A stretch of 64,000 nucleotides of DNA from positions 3,293,421 through 3,357,420 of the forward strand of contig NW_004450477.1 in assembly GCF_000321225.1 (NCBI RefSeq). The letters run 5' to 3'. The notes under the pieces are model-generated. The model was given only the letters and a program-made list of their open reading frames with translations. It was not told where the DNA came from and did no database searches. Of this stretch, positions 1 through 11,824 are shown one piece after another (the first letter of the stretch is position 1; the number at the start of each line of letters is the position of its first letter). The stretch comes from Odobenus rosmarus divergens. Its lineage: Eukaryota > Chordata > Mammalia > Carnivora > Odobenidae. The position numbers were made by a program, and so were the translations under genes.

Positions 1-1760
1 AGAGAACAAAATGCTAACAAGGTAACAACGTCCCCAGAAAATATACTCTAAACAAATCAGAAAAGACCTGAAACTGGGGGAAAAGAAAGGGAAAGAAAGA
101 AAAAAGAAAAATAAAAAAAAAAGAATAAGAAAAAGATAAAAACAAACTAAAACAGAACAAAACAAAAAAGAACAGAATATGATCAAATATGATCAGGCTG
201 GTGCATAGATAAGTGCCACACAACTAGATTTGAGTGTATTTTGGTGCTTTAGAAGAAAGTGCCTCCCAATATTTTAAGGAAAGAAAAACTTATATATGTA
301 CAAAAATAAGGATTAATACGATGAAGGGATGGAATATTACTATAAAGATGAAAAGTATAAAAGAAAATTATAAAAGGAATTGATAAGAAGTTGTTTGAAA
401 AAAGAAAGAAGAGGATTCAAAAAAGAAAAAAGAAAAAAGGAGAGAATGTGATCAGGCAGGAGACTAGAACAAAGCCATACACTAGAAATTTAGGGTATAT
501 TTTGATCTGTTAGAAGAAACTGTATCTCAAAATTTTAAAGAGAGAACAACTCATACATATATGCCAAAAATAAGGTAACTACTATGAAGGGATAGAATAT
601 GACTTTAAAAATGAAAAATAAAATGTTTTTTAAAAAAGGTATTGATATGATGTTGGCTGAAAAAGGGAAAAAGAAAAATTCAAAAAAAAAAAACTGAAAG
701 ACTAAAGAATCATGGTAAAAAAGCCATGAATTCTATGTGCAGTATTCCCCTAGTGCTGGAGTTCTGCCATTCTCATTGTTTGGTAAACTTGGTCTTGGCT
801 GGCTGTTCTTGCTGATCTTCTGGGGGAGGGGCCTGTTGCCGTGGTTCCCAAATGTCTTTGCCGGAGGCGGAATTGCCCCGCCCTTGTCGGTCCGGGCTAA
901 GCAATCTGCTCGGTTTTCTCTCGGGAGCTTTTGTTCCCTGCAAGTTTCAGTGCAGTCTTGTAGGACGAGAATGAAAATGGTGGCCTCCCAATCTCCGCCC
1001 CGGAGGAGCCGTGAACTCGGGGCCCCGCTCCTCAGTGCGCCCCCAAGAGAAAAGCAGTCAATCACTCCCGTCTCCCCGGTCTGTGGCCGCACTCCGTGCT
1101 CACCCGGCCTGCGACCGAGCGTTTCTATCTCTGGCACCCGACCCCATGTGGAGTCACCAAACCCAGCAGATCCCTGCGGTGCACTCCTGCGCCACTCCTC
1201 CTGGGGGAGGAAGGGGAGTCTCAGTGGCTCTGCCGCTTGTTGGGTCCCTGCTGGAGGAGCAATGGCCTGACTGTGCTGTGGATCACAGTTTATGGCAACC
1301 CTGAGCTGAGAGCCCGCGCCTGGGCTCCCTCTCTGCAGCCAGCTTCCCTGCTCCAATACCTGGGAGCTCTGCCGCACTCAGGCACCCCCAGTCTTTCTGT
1401 GACCCCGAGGGTCCTGAGACCACACTGTCCCGTGAGGGTTCCACCTCTCGCTTAGCCACTGGAGCGACGTCCCTCATTGGAGCCGACTTCTAAAAGTTAC
1501 GATTTTGTGCTCCGCTGCTCTATCACTTGCCAGAAGCAGCCATCAGAGGCCTCCTCCCCCGCTGTCTATCCTCCCAAATATCGCCTCAGATTCACTTCGC
1601 ACGTCCTACCTTCCAGAAAGTGGTCGCTTTTCTGTTCAGAGAGTTGTTGCTATTCTTTTCTTCGATATCCTGTTGAGTTCATAGGTGTTCAGAATGGTTT
1701 GATCCCAATCCAGCTGAATTCTGGGACCAGACGAAATCCAGGTCTCTTGCTCCACCCCCC
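1..1760 (-). mobile_element. Caniform L1, 5' UTR portion, cut by window edge
   Basis: On the minus strand the element starts at about 1760 (GGGGGGTGGAGC...) and runs left out of the window. The sequence matches, block for block, the L1 5' UTR at 41626-43098: a GC-rich first half (about 730-1500) followed by an A/T-rich half (1-720) that is T-rich in the sense direction. Several open frames of 60-214 codons cross the GC-rich part on both strands. They are unlike L1 ORF1 or ORF2 and are best read as 5' UTR. Its 3' end and target-site duplication lie outside the window. Compared with the other copy it lacks 16 bp next to its 5' terminus (see findings). That the block is a 5' UTR follows from its position at the 5' end of a TSD-flanked L1 elsewhere in this window. 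Confidence 0.85.
730..1500 (-). promoter_or_regulatory. CpG-rich part of L1 5' UTR (probable internal promoter)
   Basis: This is the only strongly GC- and CpG-rich block in the left 40 kb, standing out in AT-rich DNA. L1 5' UTRs carry an internal RNA polymerase II promoter. Here the usual YY1-type motif near the first base is missing because of a small deletion at the terminus. Activity is inferred, not shown. Confidence 0.45.
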
Positions 1761-1765
1761 TCAGT

Positions 1766-2000
1766 ATGTATATATTTTTAAAATTTCCATTCAGACTTCC
1801 TTTTTGACCCATGGCTTATTTAGAACTATATTTTATAATTTCCAAGTGTTTGGAAATTTTCCTATTGTCTTTGTATTACTGATTTCAGATGTGGTTCTAT
1901 TCTGGCCAGAGAACATTTTTAAAATTTTTTTTGAGGTTTATTTCATGGCCCAGGTTATGGTTGATATTCATAAATGTTTGTGAGTACTTGATAAAATGTT
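1766..2000 (-). mobile_element. Old L1 ORF2 fragment
   Basis: The plus strand reads as the reverse complement of the L1 ORF2 endonuclease/linker region. Diagnostic wording includes TTTTTGACCCATGGCTTATT, TTTCCAAGTGTTTGG and a 'ggcccaggttatgg' block. It abuts the 5' end of the young L1, which probably inserted beside or into it. Many substitutions, no usable frame. Confidence 0.7.
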
Positions 2001-2149
2001 ATAATTACAGCTCTCCTGGCTGACATAGAGAAATCTGGTTTATATTATCTTTAATTTGTTTACTTTTTTCGTTAGTCACTTGTATGTAACTAATCCTTCC
2101 TCTCTGCTACTACTCCTTCTGCTCTACAGAAGCCTTCTTTATTCTGCTT

Positions 2150-2935
2150 GAGCTCTGACTCCCCATTCTAGTTTACCAGTCCCCCTCCCATGGATGCCCT
2201 CTTTTCCCTGCTTATATTTCAGCACACCAGTCTAGGCCATACTCTGCCTGAATGCCCTCCTCACTCCACTCTGTTTTGACTCTTCGTTGGGATGCCCCCA
2301 CTACTTGGATATTGTGTTTCATCTGTTTAGGCTTTGACACCCACACCAGGCTTCCCCTTTGCAGTTATGTTCTCCTTATCCTTTTCCGGCTCTGACCTCC
2401 ACATTGGTCCTCTCCCTTGTGTTGATACCTTCCTCACTCACCCTCAAGCTCTGACATTTTACCAGCCTGCCCCTTCTTGAGAAAAATCTTTCTCATTCTG
2501 CCAGAGTTCTGATATGATGAGTGTATGTCTTCCTCATCTTCCTTGGGCCCTGATAAACTGCTAGAGGTTAACCATTTGTGTGTGTTCTTATCACTCTTTG
2601 TGGGCTTTTCTATACTAGCACCTACTGCCAACTGCTGCATAGACTCTGCCTCACCCTCACCATACTTGGGCTCTGAATCTTCATGCTGGGTCACTCCTAC
2701 CACTTACACCCACCTCAAATGCTTAGGCTCTTATACCCATGCTAGGCAACTCTTCCACATGGATGCTCTTCTCATTTCACTGAGGCTGAGACACCCATGC
2801 TGGACTCCCTGCCATGTGTTGATGCCCTTCTCAACCTGCTTGGCCACTGACATCCTACTGGGCAAACCTTGTACATTTACCCTCCTGATCTCAGTCTGAT
2901 TCTGACTCTGCCCCACATCAAGGTTTTAGGACTTA
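2150..2935. repeat. Diverged minisatellite, period about 58 bp, about 13 copies
   Basis: A pyrimidine-rich stretch is built from imperfect units that each begin near 'gctctgacaccc' and end near 'cttctcatcctgcttgg'. Unit starts I could place are about 2151, 2211, 2272, 2332, 2390, 2449, 2507, 2549, 2605, 2671, 2728, 2786, 2844 and 2899, so most are 57-61 bp apart. The clearest neighbours are the units at 2671, 2728 and 2786, which share 'acccatgctgg' and 'atggatgcccttctc'-type blocks. Two open frames (2525-2899 +, 2434-2703 -) run through it but have no recognisable protein features and are probably a by-product of composition. Origin unknown. Confidence 0.75.
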
Positions 2936-3618
2936 ATTGTTCAGGAAGAAGAAGGAAAGTGGAAAATAAGATGAAAAAGAGGAGATGAAAGCTCAACTTT
3001 CATTTCAGAAGAGAAAAAAGTTTTCTCTTTGAATAAAGGATAGTTAGATATATTTCCTTGTTCATAAATAAACACACTGTTTTAAATTTGTATACTTTGC
3101 TTTCCAAATCATGTCATATAAAACAGGACAGATACTACTTGTTTTGTGTTCTGCCTACCTTGCCTGGTACATGGCTTTTTTAACTAATAGACTTGAATAA
3201 ATAGCGAATAATTTTTAAAGTATCAATGGGGGAAAAAGGTATTAATAGGGGATAATTAGGAGGCTGAAGTTTTAAGTTGTTTTCATTTAAGGCTCTCCAG
3301 TAAAAATTAGGTATAAAGATTGAAAATTGTTTCAGTTGTGATAAAGGTCAAGTCAAATGCAGAAAGTGTTAGAAGATTTGGAAAACCTTATGTAGTCCTA
3401 TGACCTATTTAAGTATAGTATACTTAAAGAATTTCAGATATTGTGCAGATCTATTAACATTATCTTAGGGGAGAAGTCACTGAGAGTGCTTAGCACCTGA
3501 CACTGATCATTAGCAAGCATATTCAAAATCATGGTCAATAGCTCTCAGCAGAATATACAAAATAAATAGCATGTTTTTCAATTACAAGGTGACATGCAGT
3601 ATAAAGGTAAAGTGATAA
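2936..3618. other. Unannotated, AT-rich
   Basis: No gene, splice-flanked open frame or recognisable repeat was found here. Confidence 0.5.
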
Positions 3619-3633
3619 CTGTAGCTTCTTTTA

Positions 3634-3826
3634 TTTATTTTTTTTTAAAGATTTTATTTATTTATTTGACAGAGACAACGAGAGAGGGAACAGCAGGGGG
3701 AGTGGGAGAGGGAGAAGCAGGCTTCCTGCCGAGCAGGGAGCCCAATGCGGGGCTGGATCCCAGGACCCTGAGATCATGACCTGAGCCGAAGGCAGACGCT
3801 TAACCGACTGAGCCACCCAGGCGCCC
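3634..3826 (-). mobile_element. Carnivore tRNA-Lys SINE (SINEC)
   Basis: On the minus strand it begins GGGGCGCCTGGGTGGCTCAG (tRNA-like head with A box), carries the B-box-like region and a C/T-rich body, and ends in AAATAAATAAAATCTTT plus A-run. It is flanked by the 15-bp target-site duplication CTGTAGCTTCTTTT(A) at 3619 and 3827. It is nearly intact and among the younger copies here. Confidence 0.96.
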
Positions 3827-3840
3827 CTGTAGCTTCTTTT

Positions 3841-6323
3841 AAATGGTACCTTTGAGGTGAAAAGCACCTTTTAAAAAGCATAGGCTTTTTTTTTAAAAAA
3901 AAAAAAACATGGCCTTAACTTTTAAAAATGTTAGTGGGAAAACCATGTGTGTCTAAATTCCAAGACTGGCTTATCTGTAGCTTGGAGGGATCCATTAAAA
4001 ATCTAGCTGTGAGGTCCTTTGTTGTCAGTATCTTTTTGGGGGTTATGTATGAAAAAGATCTATGTATCAAAAAGATGCCTATAAGATTTATTGGTATTTC
4101 TAAACAAGAATAAATGTTAATAGAAGATACAAATAAAATTCAGAGTTGGCATAATAGGTTGGAAAATGGATTCGTTCAAACAGGATAAAAGACAGTAGTG
4201 ACAAGTACAGGTTATTATATGCCTAAGGATAAAAATAAATTAGAAATTCATTTTAGAGAAAGACTTACCAGTTAGCCATAAAGAATGCACAGTACAGTAC
4301 CAGTACATAAAGAATGCACAGTTCTTAGTTAAATTTAACCTGAACATGCACAAGCAATATTATGCTATTTGGCAAGAAAACAAATAGAGTTAAGCAAAGA
4401 CAAACAAACCTGGTGTGAGTTTTTAATAATCTTCAGATACCTTCCTTAATAATCTCTATATGCCCAGGAAACTTTTTCACTTTTGTTAAGTACACTGATA
4501 AAGGAATAGAATACAAATACACATCAAAATTTACAAGCTAATGGAGAATAGATACCACAAAGATAAATTAGGAGTATTATGAATTATTTAGCTTGTGGAA
4601 GAGAATTTAAGACATGACTTGATATATGGGTTTCAAGTAAATGAAGGGGTTTCCCTGAGGTGTCCAGCATTGATTTACATTTGCAGAAGGATAAGTGGAA
4701 TATTGATTGATCTTTCTAGGAGGTATTAGGATAGAGAGAATTTTTTTGGTTCAAGACTGCTGAATTAAGTGACCTCAGAAAGTCTTGTACAGTAAAATTA
4801 ATGAATTGTTTGCATAGATGGGAAAAGGAGTGTCATTTATGGGGACTTGAAAAATGAATGGCTTTGCAAAATACTGTAGTTTGTGCTGAAAGATGGTGAC
4901 AGTTCTTTATATATGGATTTGCATTTTTTTACTGAGACTTTTTAAGATGGGGAGGGGTACCGTAAACTAATGCACAAACTGTACTATAGCTTAGTCTTTA
5001 AGGGAAAAAAAAAAGTTTAAAAATAATCTTGGCCACAATTGTAGTTTTTTATATATATAAGCCATGTTCCACAAAGCCTAAAAACCCCCCACTATTTCAT
5101 GTCCTATGCCTACAGTGTCAAATAATGCATGGTTCCCCAGTGAATACTTGTGCACTAACTCATTTGAGGACAGGGTTCTTTTTTAGGCTCTGATACTTTG
5201 ATTTTTCCCAGAGGACAGTTTGCTATTTCTACTTGCCATTTCTTAGAAGAAAAGTAGAAAGTATAACACCATTAGTTTCCCATTGTAAAATGAGTAGATC
5301 ATTATTATTTTATATTTATTCTGGTCTTTTATTTTTTTAAACTAATCATAACTTTTTTTGTCATAATTAAAGGTACATTGCAGTACAATAAGAAAGTTAG
5401 ACTTTAATTTTTCAGTGACTTACTTTTTTGCCTTCCCATTTGAAGCCTTGGTGGATTTTTTTTTCATAAATAATAAATTTCAAAAATTTATTATATAATT
5501 AATAATAATTAATAAATTTCAAAAATTTATTATATAATCCATTATAAAATAAATTTCAAGAAAACATAAGGAATTTTTAACTTGCTTTAGGTAGAAAGGC
5601 ATTATTTGAACTTTAGTGTCTCTTGACACTGTAGAACAGTTAGTATACCGAAATTCATTTTCAGATCATCTATTCTGAACTTGTACAATTCAAAGACTAT
5701 TTTTTGATTGATTAGCCTGCACTTGACAGTCATTTTTTTTTTTTTTTTGGTTCTGGCTAGATACTACTTCCTAAAAGAGGTTAATTTTTCTATAGCATTT
5801 TTTACCCTTATGGATGGCATAATGTAACATGCCTCAGTTTATCTTTTCACATTAATAAATATTATGATTCTGTGGGTTATAATCTAATACGATTGTCATT
5901 TATTTTGTTGTTAAAATTGTTCCAGCTTTGAAAATTGGAAGGGCATGTTAGGAAAATGAGAGTATTAAAAAATAAACTGAGGTATATTACAGTTTTAAGA
6001 CTCAGTGTGAGCAAAACTCCATTTAAATCAGGCAGCCCAGCACCGGAAGTGGTTAGGAGCCCTCCACCAATAGGAGCTAAGGGAGAGAGTTTTATGGGAG
6101 AAAAGGTGGAAGCAAAGCAAGGAAAGTATTTACCTGGGCGATAGCATAAGCCATTGCTCTTATTTGGGAATGGCTAGGTGGCTGTTGGTGATGGATTGTT
6201 CTTAGGTTTTAATTCCTTAACCTTGAGGCATTATGGGTGAAAGATTTGGTTTGCTTCCTTAGGCTGCTAAGGCATTAAAGCCACCTCAGTCTAATTGCCT
6301 CCTTGTTGAGTTAATTAATTGAT
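3841..6323. other. Unannotated, AT-rich, no gene seen
   Basis: No convincing coding segment. Contents I can name are short A- or T-runs and a 29-bp direct duplication at 5471-5538. The rest looks like unique intronic or intergenic sequence. Confidence 0.5.
5471..5538. repeat. 29-bp direct duplication with 10-bp spacer
   Basis: The unit starts TAATAAATTTCAAAAATTTA and ends TTATATAAT. It occurs at 5471-5499 and again at 5510-5538 without a mismatch. Each unit holds the self-complementary core AAATTT...AAATTTATT, so it could fold on itself. A third partial match (ATAAATTTCAAG) follows near 5550. Confidence 0.8.
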
Positions 6324-6522
6324 TAAGATTTTATTTTATTTATTTATTTGAGAGAGAGAGAGCACACTCCAGAGGAGGGGCAGAGGCGGAGGGAGAGGGA
6401 CAAACAGACTCTGTGCTGAGCACAAAGCCTGGTGCTGGCCCCATCCCATGACCCCTCAGACCACAACCCCTGCTGAAATCAAGAGTCAGTCACTTAACTG
6501 ACTGAGCCACTTAGGCACCCCT
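6324..6522 (-). mobile_element. Older carnivore SINE (SINEC)
   Basis: Recognisable as a minus-strand CAN-SINE by AGATTTTATTTTATTTATTT at the left (tail side) and CTGAGCCACTTAGGCACCCC at the right (head side). The body has many substitutions, including a run of changes in the B-box region. No confident target-site duplication was found. Confidence 0.85.
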
Positions 6523-6635
6523 GAATTATTTTAATAAGCAAAACAACTAAATATGTCAGTATGTGTAAATAATTATAGGTAAGTCTAAGTGACGGCAGAG
6601 GATGTTGCTCCCAACCTTATAATTAAAAAGAAAAA

Positions 6636-6672
6636 AAGGAAGGAAGGAGGGAAGGAGGGAGGGACGGAGGTG
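6636..6672. repeat. (GGAA/GGGA)n simple repeat
   Basis: Purine-only tract of GGAA and GGGA steps (aaggaaggaaggaggg...), interrupted near its right end by 'acgg'. Confidence 0.8.
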
Positions 6673-7099
6673 AAACCAACTGCAAGCTCAGGACATTTCT
6701 TGAAACAATCAGAAAGCTCAATTCATAAAGCAGCCATAACCTGAAATCTCAGGAGAGACATGTACCTACAGGGAAAGATGAAGTGTGAGCACTAGCTTAC
6801 CTCGGTGGACACAGCTGGCAATAGGTAGAGACATTTCAGCTGCAATAGATAACAAATTGGTGGAAGCCAAAAGTGGACAGAAGAGAATGGGGAGCCTCCT
6901 GGAGCAGTAGATACAGATGGAGCTTGAACTGTCTTGCAAGCTTTTTCTCCATAAGCCCTACTTGATGAGAGCCCTGATAAAGTATTTCTCTTGCTATAGG
7001 CCTGGGAGAGGGAACAATGGTTGCAATGGAAAGGGCACAGATATGTCCTGGAGCCTTCTCCCGCATCTGTCCTATGGAACAAAAATCCTAAATTCAGGA

Positions 7100-7790
7100 A
7101 GGAGGGGTACCTTAAACTAAAGAGCGCTTAAAGGCACTGGTGAAAACACGGAAGCTGGGAGGGGAGGGGACAGAAAATAACCTCAGGGGAAATGCAGGAT
7201 TACATCCCAAAAACTGCAGTTCCAGAACTGTTGTATAAAGAGAGAGAGGAGCACTGTAAAATTTAGGCTTACAGATTCTGATTAGCATAGGCCTAGTTAG
7301 AATACTGGAGACCACCACCCCCACCCAGACCCCCTACCACCAAGCTAACCAGTGTTTAGTAAAAGTAACAGTTAAATACCCGCGAGAAACTAACAAGAGA
7401 CAAACCCTCTAGGATGGAAGACAGAGAGCTGAGGGTACAGCAGACATGTGGTCCCGCGTGAAGAGAAGTTATGCTTGGAGGAATTTGAAGCCTCTGGTGT
7501 CCTCTGAGGGTAACCATACCAACAGCAAAGACCAAACCTGCCTAACTACTGATCAGATAAACACAATTCCTGCACCAAAAACCTAACCAAAGGAAAGGTC
7601 TGCCCATTACCAAGTATAGAAATTATTTGCCTCAGTCTCTACTGTCCTATCCAGGATATCCAGATATCAATATAATTATGAGCATTTGAAAAGACAAGGG
7701 AAAATGTGCAAAAGAGACAAAGCAACAGAAACAGGTACAGTTGAAATTGATGAGGAATTTAAAATGACTAATATGTAAAAATACGTTATC
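7100..7790 (+). mobile_element. Possible ancient L1 5' region
   Basis: The right half (about 7620-7780) resembles the stretch before ORF1 of old mammalian L1s: a 'cctatccaggatatccag' block, then 'aattatgagcatttgaaaag' and 'gaggaatttaaaatgacta'. The left half is too diverged for me to align by eye. This call rests on remembered family wording only. Confidence 0.35.
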
Positions 7791-7799
7791 TATGGCTCC

Positions 7800-8655
7800 C
7801 TAACATCACAAAATTTTAGCCATTTAAAATACTAGAGCTCCCCCTTATTCCCCCCCCCTTATTTTTAAACCAGAGGCCCTATTGTTTAACTGAGAGGATT
7901 GGTGAGGCCCACCATTTATATTTCACAGGGCCTTTTGTATGACTCCACTGTGGCATCAACTTTGATCTTTCTAAGGTCTTAACAAGTTAACCCTTGGCTT
8001 TATCTCTAGAGCTTGTTTTTCCTGGTAGCATCCTGGATTTGAAATTTATTCTGAAGATGTTTCTTACTTTTAGCAGTTTTGCTATGTGGAGAGGCTGAGA
8101 ATCTTTGGAACTATGAAATCCTGACTCATTTTGGTTTAATAATCTTGCCTTGAATTTATCTTTTCTTCCAATTCACTATAAGCACCAGGAAAAAACCAGG
8201 CAGCACCTTCAACACTTTACTTGGAAATCTCCTTAGATATGTTAGTTACTCACTTCATTAGGCACATTTCCTACTTCCCACATTACTAAAGATGATATGA
8301 TATTGGTAAACTTTCTGTCACCACATACAGTGCTTCCCCTTTCTTCAATTTCCAGTAATATCTTTCTAAGACTGCTTTTTTCAGTTCTTTGCTGGCTTTT
8401 GGCTGGAGGCCTCCCTCCATTCCTTGTTTCAAGTGCCTCTCCATATGGCAGCTTACAACTTGGCAACTGGCTCCCATCAGAGTGAGCAAAAGTAATAATG
8501 ACAGAAGTCACTACCATTTGTAATCTAATCTTAGAAGTAACATCCAGTCAATTTTGAAAGTCACTAGGTCCATTTAAGGGGAAGGGATTAAACAAGGACA
8601 TGAATATGAGGAGACAGGAATCACTGGGACCCATTTTAGAGGCTGGTTACCACAA
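7800..8655. other. Probable degraded interspersed repeat, family unassigned
   Basis: The segment ends in a block about tracking a tissue- or retrovirus-like internal repeat ('gtcactaggtccatttaagg', 'agaggctggttaccaca') that I have seen as a dispersed ancient repeat but cannot name with confidence. Overlapping open frames at 8242-8517 on both strands show no protein signature. Confidence 0.25.
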
Positions 8656-8659
8656 TAAC

Positions 8660-9310
8660 ACTGTGATTTTCTTAAATTTACGTGTTCTAATATATCTTCT
8701 GTAGTTCCCTTAATGTTTCCTGCATACATAATCATATTATCTGCACATAAAATTTTACTTCTTTCTTTCTAACCTGTATGCATTTTACTTTGATCTCTTA
8801 CATTATTGGACTGACAGGGAACTCCAATCAATATTGAATATAAGTAGTAATAGCTGACATTCTTGTTTTAAGTACACGGTTAAGGAGAAAGTGTTCTTTT
8901 TTTCCATCCTTGTAATAACCATAGCTTTTTATAGATGCTCCTTATTAGTTTGGGGAAGTTCCTTCAGTCCCTAGATTGTAGAGGTTTTTATCATGAATTG
9001 GTTGAATTTTGACAAGTGCCTTTTCTGTATTTATAGATGAATGTAGAAGATTTCTCCATTATTCTATTAACATGGTGAATTACATCAAGTTTCAACTCAT
9101 ATAACTCTTGCTTTCCTGGAATAAACTCATCTTGGATGTATTATCTTTTTGTATCTCTGGATTTGGATTTGCCTTGCCTATATTTTTTTTTCTTTTTGGA
9201 TTTTTTTTTTCAGCTATATTTATTAGATAGATTGGACCATAATTTTTGTTTTCTATAATGTCCTTGTCAGATGGTAGTAGTAAGATTATGGCTACTTCAT
9301 GAAATGAGTA
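8660..9310 (-). mobile_element. Old L1 ORF2 fragment, reverse-transcriptase part
   Basis: Reverse-complement L1 ORF2: 'aatcatattatctgcacata', 'ctaacctgtatgcattttac', 'tagctgacattcttgtttt' and 'ggtgaattacatcaag' are all L1 RT-region blocks in reverse. Strongly mutated with no intact frame. It lies left of another minus-strand L1 that carries a more 3' part of ORF2, so the two are separate insertions. Confidence 0.75.
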
Positions 9311-9479
9311 TACACTTGAGTATACACATGAACTAAAAGAAGTAATCAGTGAGTATTAGAATGCTAACTTTTTTGGGGTGCACATTTAACCATGAATGTA
9401 AATGATCAGATAACTCACCTCTTTAAGCATTATATATCATACTCTCTCTTATGCTTTGTTCCTTGGAAATGTGTTTTAT

Positions 9480-11820
9480 TTTTAGGGTGTTAAAAACAAT
9501 ATGCATTTTTATCATTTGACTGATGCATTCATCCGTTGATAGACATTTGGGTTGCTTCTCCTTTTTGGCTATTATGAATAATATAGCTATAAACATTTGT
9601 CCACAAGTTTTTTGTGAACATATATTTTCATTTCTCTTGGGTGTGTTTTAAGTGGAATTACTGGGTCATATGTCAACTCTATGTTTAACTTTTTGAAGAA
9701 TTGCCAGACTGTTTTCCAAAGTGGCTGCACCATTTTACATTCTTACTTGTAATCTGTGAGGGTTCCAGTTTCTCCATAGTTTTGCCAACATTTGCTTTTA
9801 ACTATCTTTTTGATTATACCTTCCTAGTGGTTTTGAAGTGGTATCTAATTGTTTTAATTTGTATTTGCTTAATGGCTAATGACGTCGAACAACTTTTCAT
9901 GTGCTTCTTGGTTATTTGTGTATCTTCTCTGAAGAAGTGTCTATTCTGATGCTTTAAATTAGGTTGTCTTTTTAGTGTTGAGTTTTCAGAGTTCTTTATA
10001 TACTCCATTCAGGTCCCTTATGAGATATATTATTTGCAAAAATTTCATACATTCTATGCATAGTTTTTTACTTTTTTGAAGGGGTCATTTGAAACACAAA
10101 AGGTTTGGGATTCCTGGGTGATTCAGTCAGTTAAGTGTCTGCCTTTGGCTCAGGTCATGATACAGGGCCCTGGGATCAAGTCCTACATTGGGCTTCTTGC
10201 TCAGTGGGCAGCCTGTTTTTGCCTTTGCCTGCCCACTCCCCCTGCTTGTGTGTGTGTGCTCTCTCTCTCTCTGACAAATAAATAAATAAAATCTTTAAAA
10301 CACACACAAAAGTTTTTAATTTTGAAGAAGTCTAATTTATCTATTTTTCTTTCATAGATTATGGTTTTTGATGTTATACGTATCTAAGAAATCATTTACT
10401 AATCCAAGATCACAAAGATGTATGCTTCTATTTTCTTCCAGGAGTTTATAGTTTTAGCTCTTACATTTTGGTCTTGGATTCAATTAGTGTTAATTTTTTT
10501 ATGTGGTGTGAGGTAGGGGTCCAACTTTATTCTTTTGCATGTGGATAGCAAGTTGTTCCAGCACTATTTGTTGAAAAGACTATTCTTTCTCTTTGATTTT
10601 CTTTATACCCTGATTGAAAAATCAGTGTACTGTAAATGTGTATATTTATTTATGTTCCATTGTTTCCTGTGTCTATCTTCATGCAAGTACCACATTGTCA
10701 TGATTACTGTTTTTTTGTACTAAGTTTTAAAATTGGAAAATGTGAGTCCTCCGTCTTTTTCTCCTTTTTAAAGAATATTTTAGATATTTTGGGTCCCTTC
10801 ATTTCCATATTACTTTTAGAGTTGGGTCAGCTTGTCAGTTTCTGCAAATCAACCAGCTGAGATTTTGGTAGAGATTGAGTTGAATCTGAAGGTCAGTCCT
10901 AACAATATTAAGTCTTCCAATCATGAACATGGAATGCCTTTCCATTTATTCAGGTCATTAATTTCTTTTGATAGTGTTTTTTTTAGCTTTCAGTGTACAA
11001 GTCTTGCTTCTCCTGTTGAATTTATTCCTTTGTACTTTCTTTTTCTTGATGCAAATATAAATAGAATTGTTTCCTTGATTTCCTCTTGGGGTTATTTACT
11101 GCTAGTGTATAAATATACAATTGACTTTTGTACATTGATCTTGTATCCTGTAACCCCACTGAACTCCTTCATTAGTTATAATAGTTTTTTAGTGGGTTTC
11201 TTAGATTTTCTGTATTCAACAGCATGTCATGTGCAGTAGAGATGGTTTTACTTCTTTTAGAATCCGGATGCTTTTTATTTCTTTTTTCCTACTTAATTGC
11301 CCTGGTTGTAATCTCCAGTACAATATGAGCTGAAGTGGCAAGAGCAGGCATCCTTGTCTTATTGTTGATCATAGGGGGGAAAGCATTTGATCTTTTCCTA
11401 TTAGATATGGTATATTAGATAATGCATTTTTCATAAATAGCCTATTTTTAGATTGAGGAAATTCCCTTGTCTTTTTATGTTTTTGAGTTTTTTTCTTTTT
11501 TTAATCATGAATCATTGTTGGATTTTTTCATTTTTCCAAATCTGCTTAGATGATCATGTGGTTTTTGTCCTTTGTTTTATTGATATGTTGTATTACATTA
11601 AGTGATTTTTGAACGTTAAACCAACTTTTCATTCCTGGGATAACTCCCAGTTGGTCATGATACAGAATCCTTTTGTTATATTTCTGGATTCTGTTTGCTA
11701 GTATTCTTTTTTTTTTTTTTTTTTGAGGATTTTTGCATCTACATTCATTTGATATTACTCTGTAGTTCTTAGAGCCCTTTTGACATAGATTGTTATGTCT
11801 CTGATTTCTTAAAACATCTG
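9480..11820 (-). mobile_element. Old L1, ORF2 3' half to 3' end
   Basis: A long minus-strand L1 relic. Landmarks on the plus strand: 'gattgatagacatttgggttgc'-like text near 9530, 'attactgggtcatatgtc' near 9660, 'tccaaagtggctgcacc' near 9715, then RT-region blocks up to about 11800 ('ttcattcctgggataactcc'). A SINE split it at 10107-10303. Short open frames (for example 10832-11239 +, 9814-10008 -) are shadows or remnants. Stops and frameshifts throughout make it a dead copy. Confidence 0.85.
10107..10303 (+). mobile_element. Carnivore SINE (SINEC) inside L1
   Basis: Plus-oriented: head gggattcctgggtgattcag (diverged from GGGCGCCTGGGTGGCTCAG), a (TG)n/(CT)n-rich body, and tail AAATAAATAAATAAAATC. 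Flanking duplications ACACAAAAGGTTT (10094) and ACACAAAAGTTTT (10304) match apart from one base. It interrupts the L1 at 9480-11820, so it is the younger of the two. Confidence 0.93.
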
Positions 11821-11824
11821 TGTT

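Noticed and set aside
733..1477. Open frames up to 214 codons on both strands in a CpG-rich block, resembling a CpG-island gene
   Set aside because: The same block occurs at the 5' end of a target-site-flanked L1 at 42-43.1 kb, so it is L1 5' UTR and not a host gene.
3634..3826. tRNA-like heads in the SINEs as possible tRNA genes
   Set aside because: The heads are tRNA-Lys-derived but lack an intact cloverleaf and are followed by SINE bodies and tails with target-site duplications.
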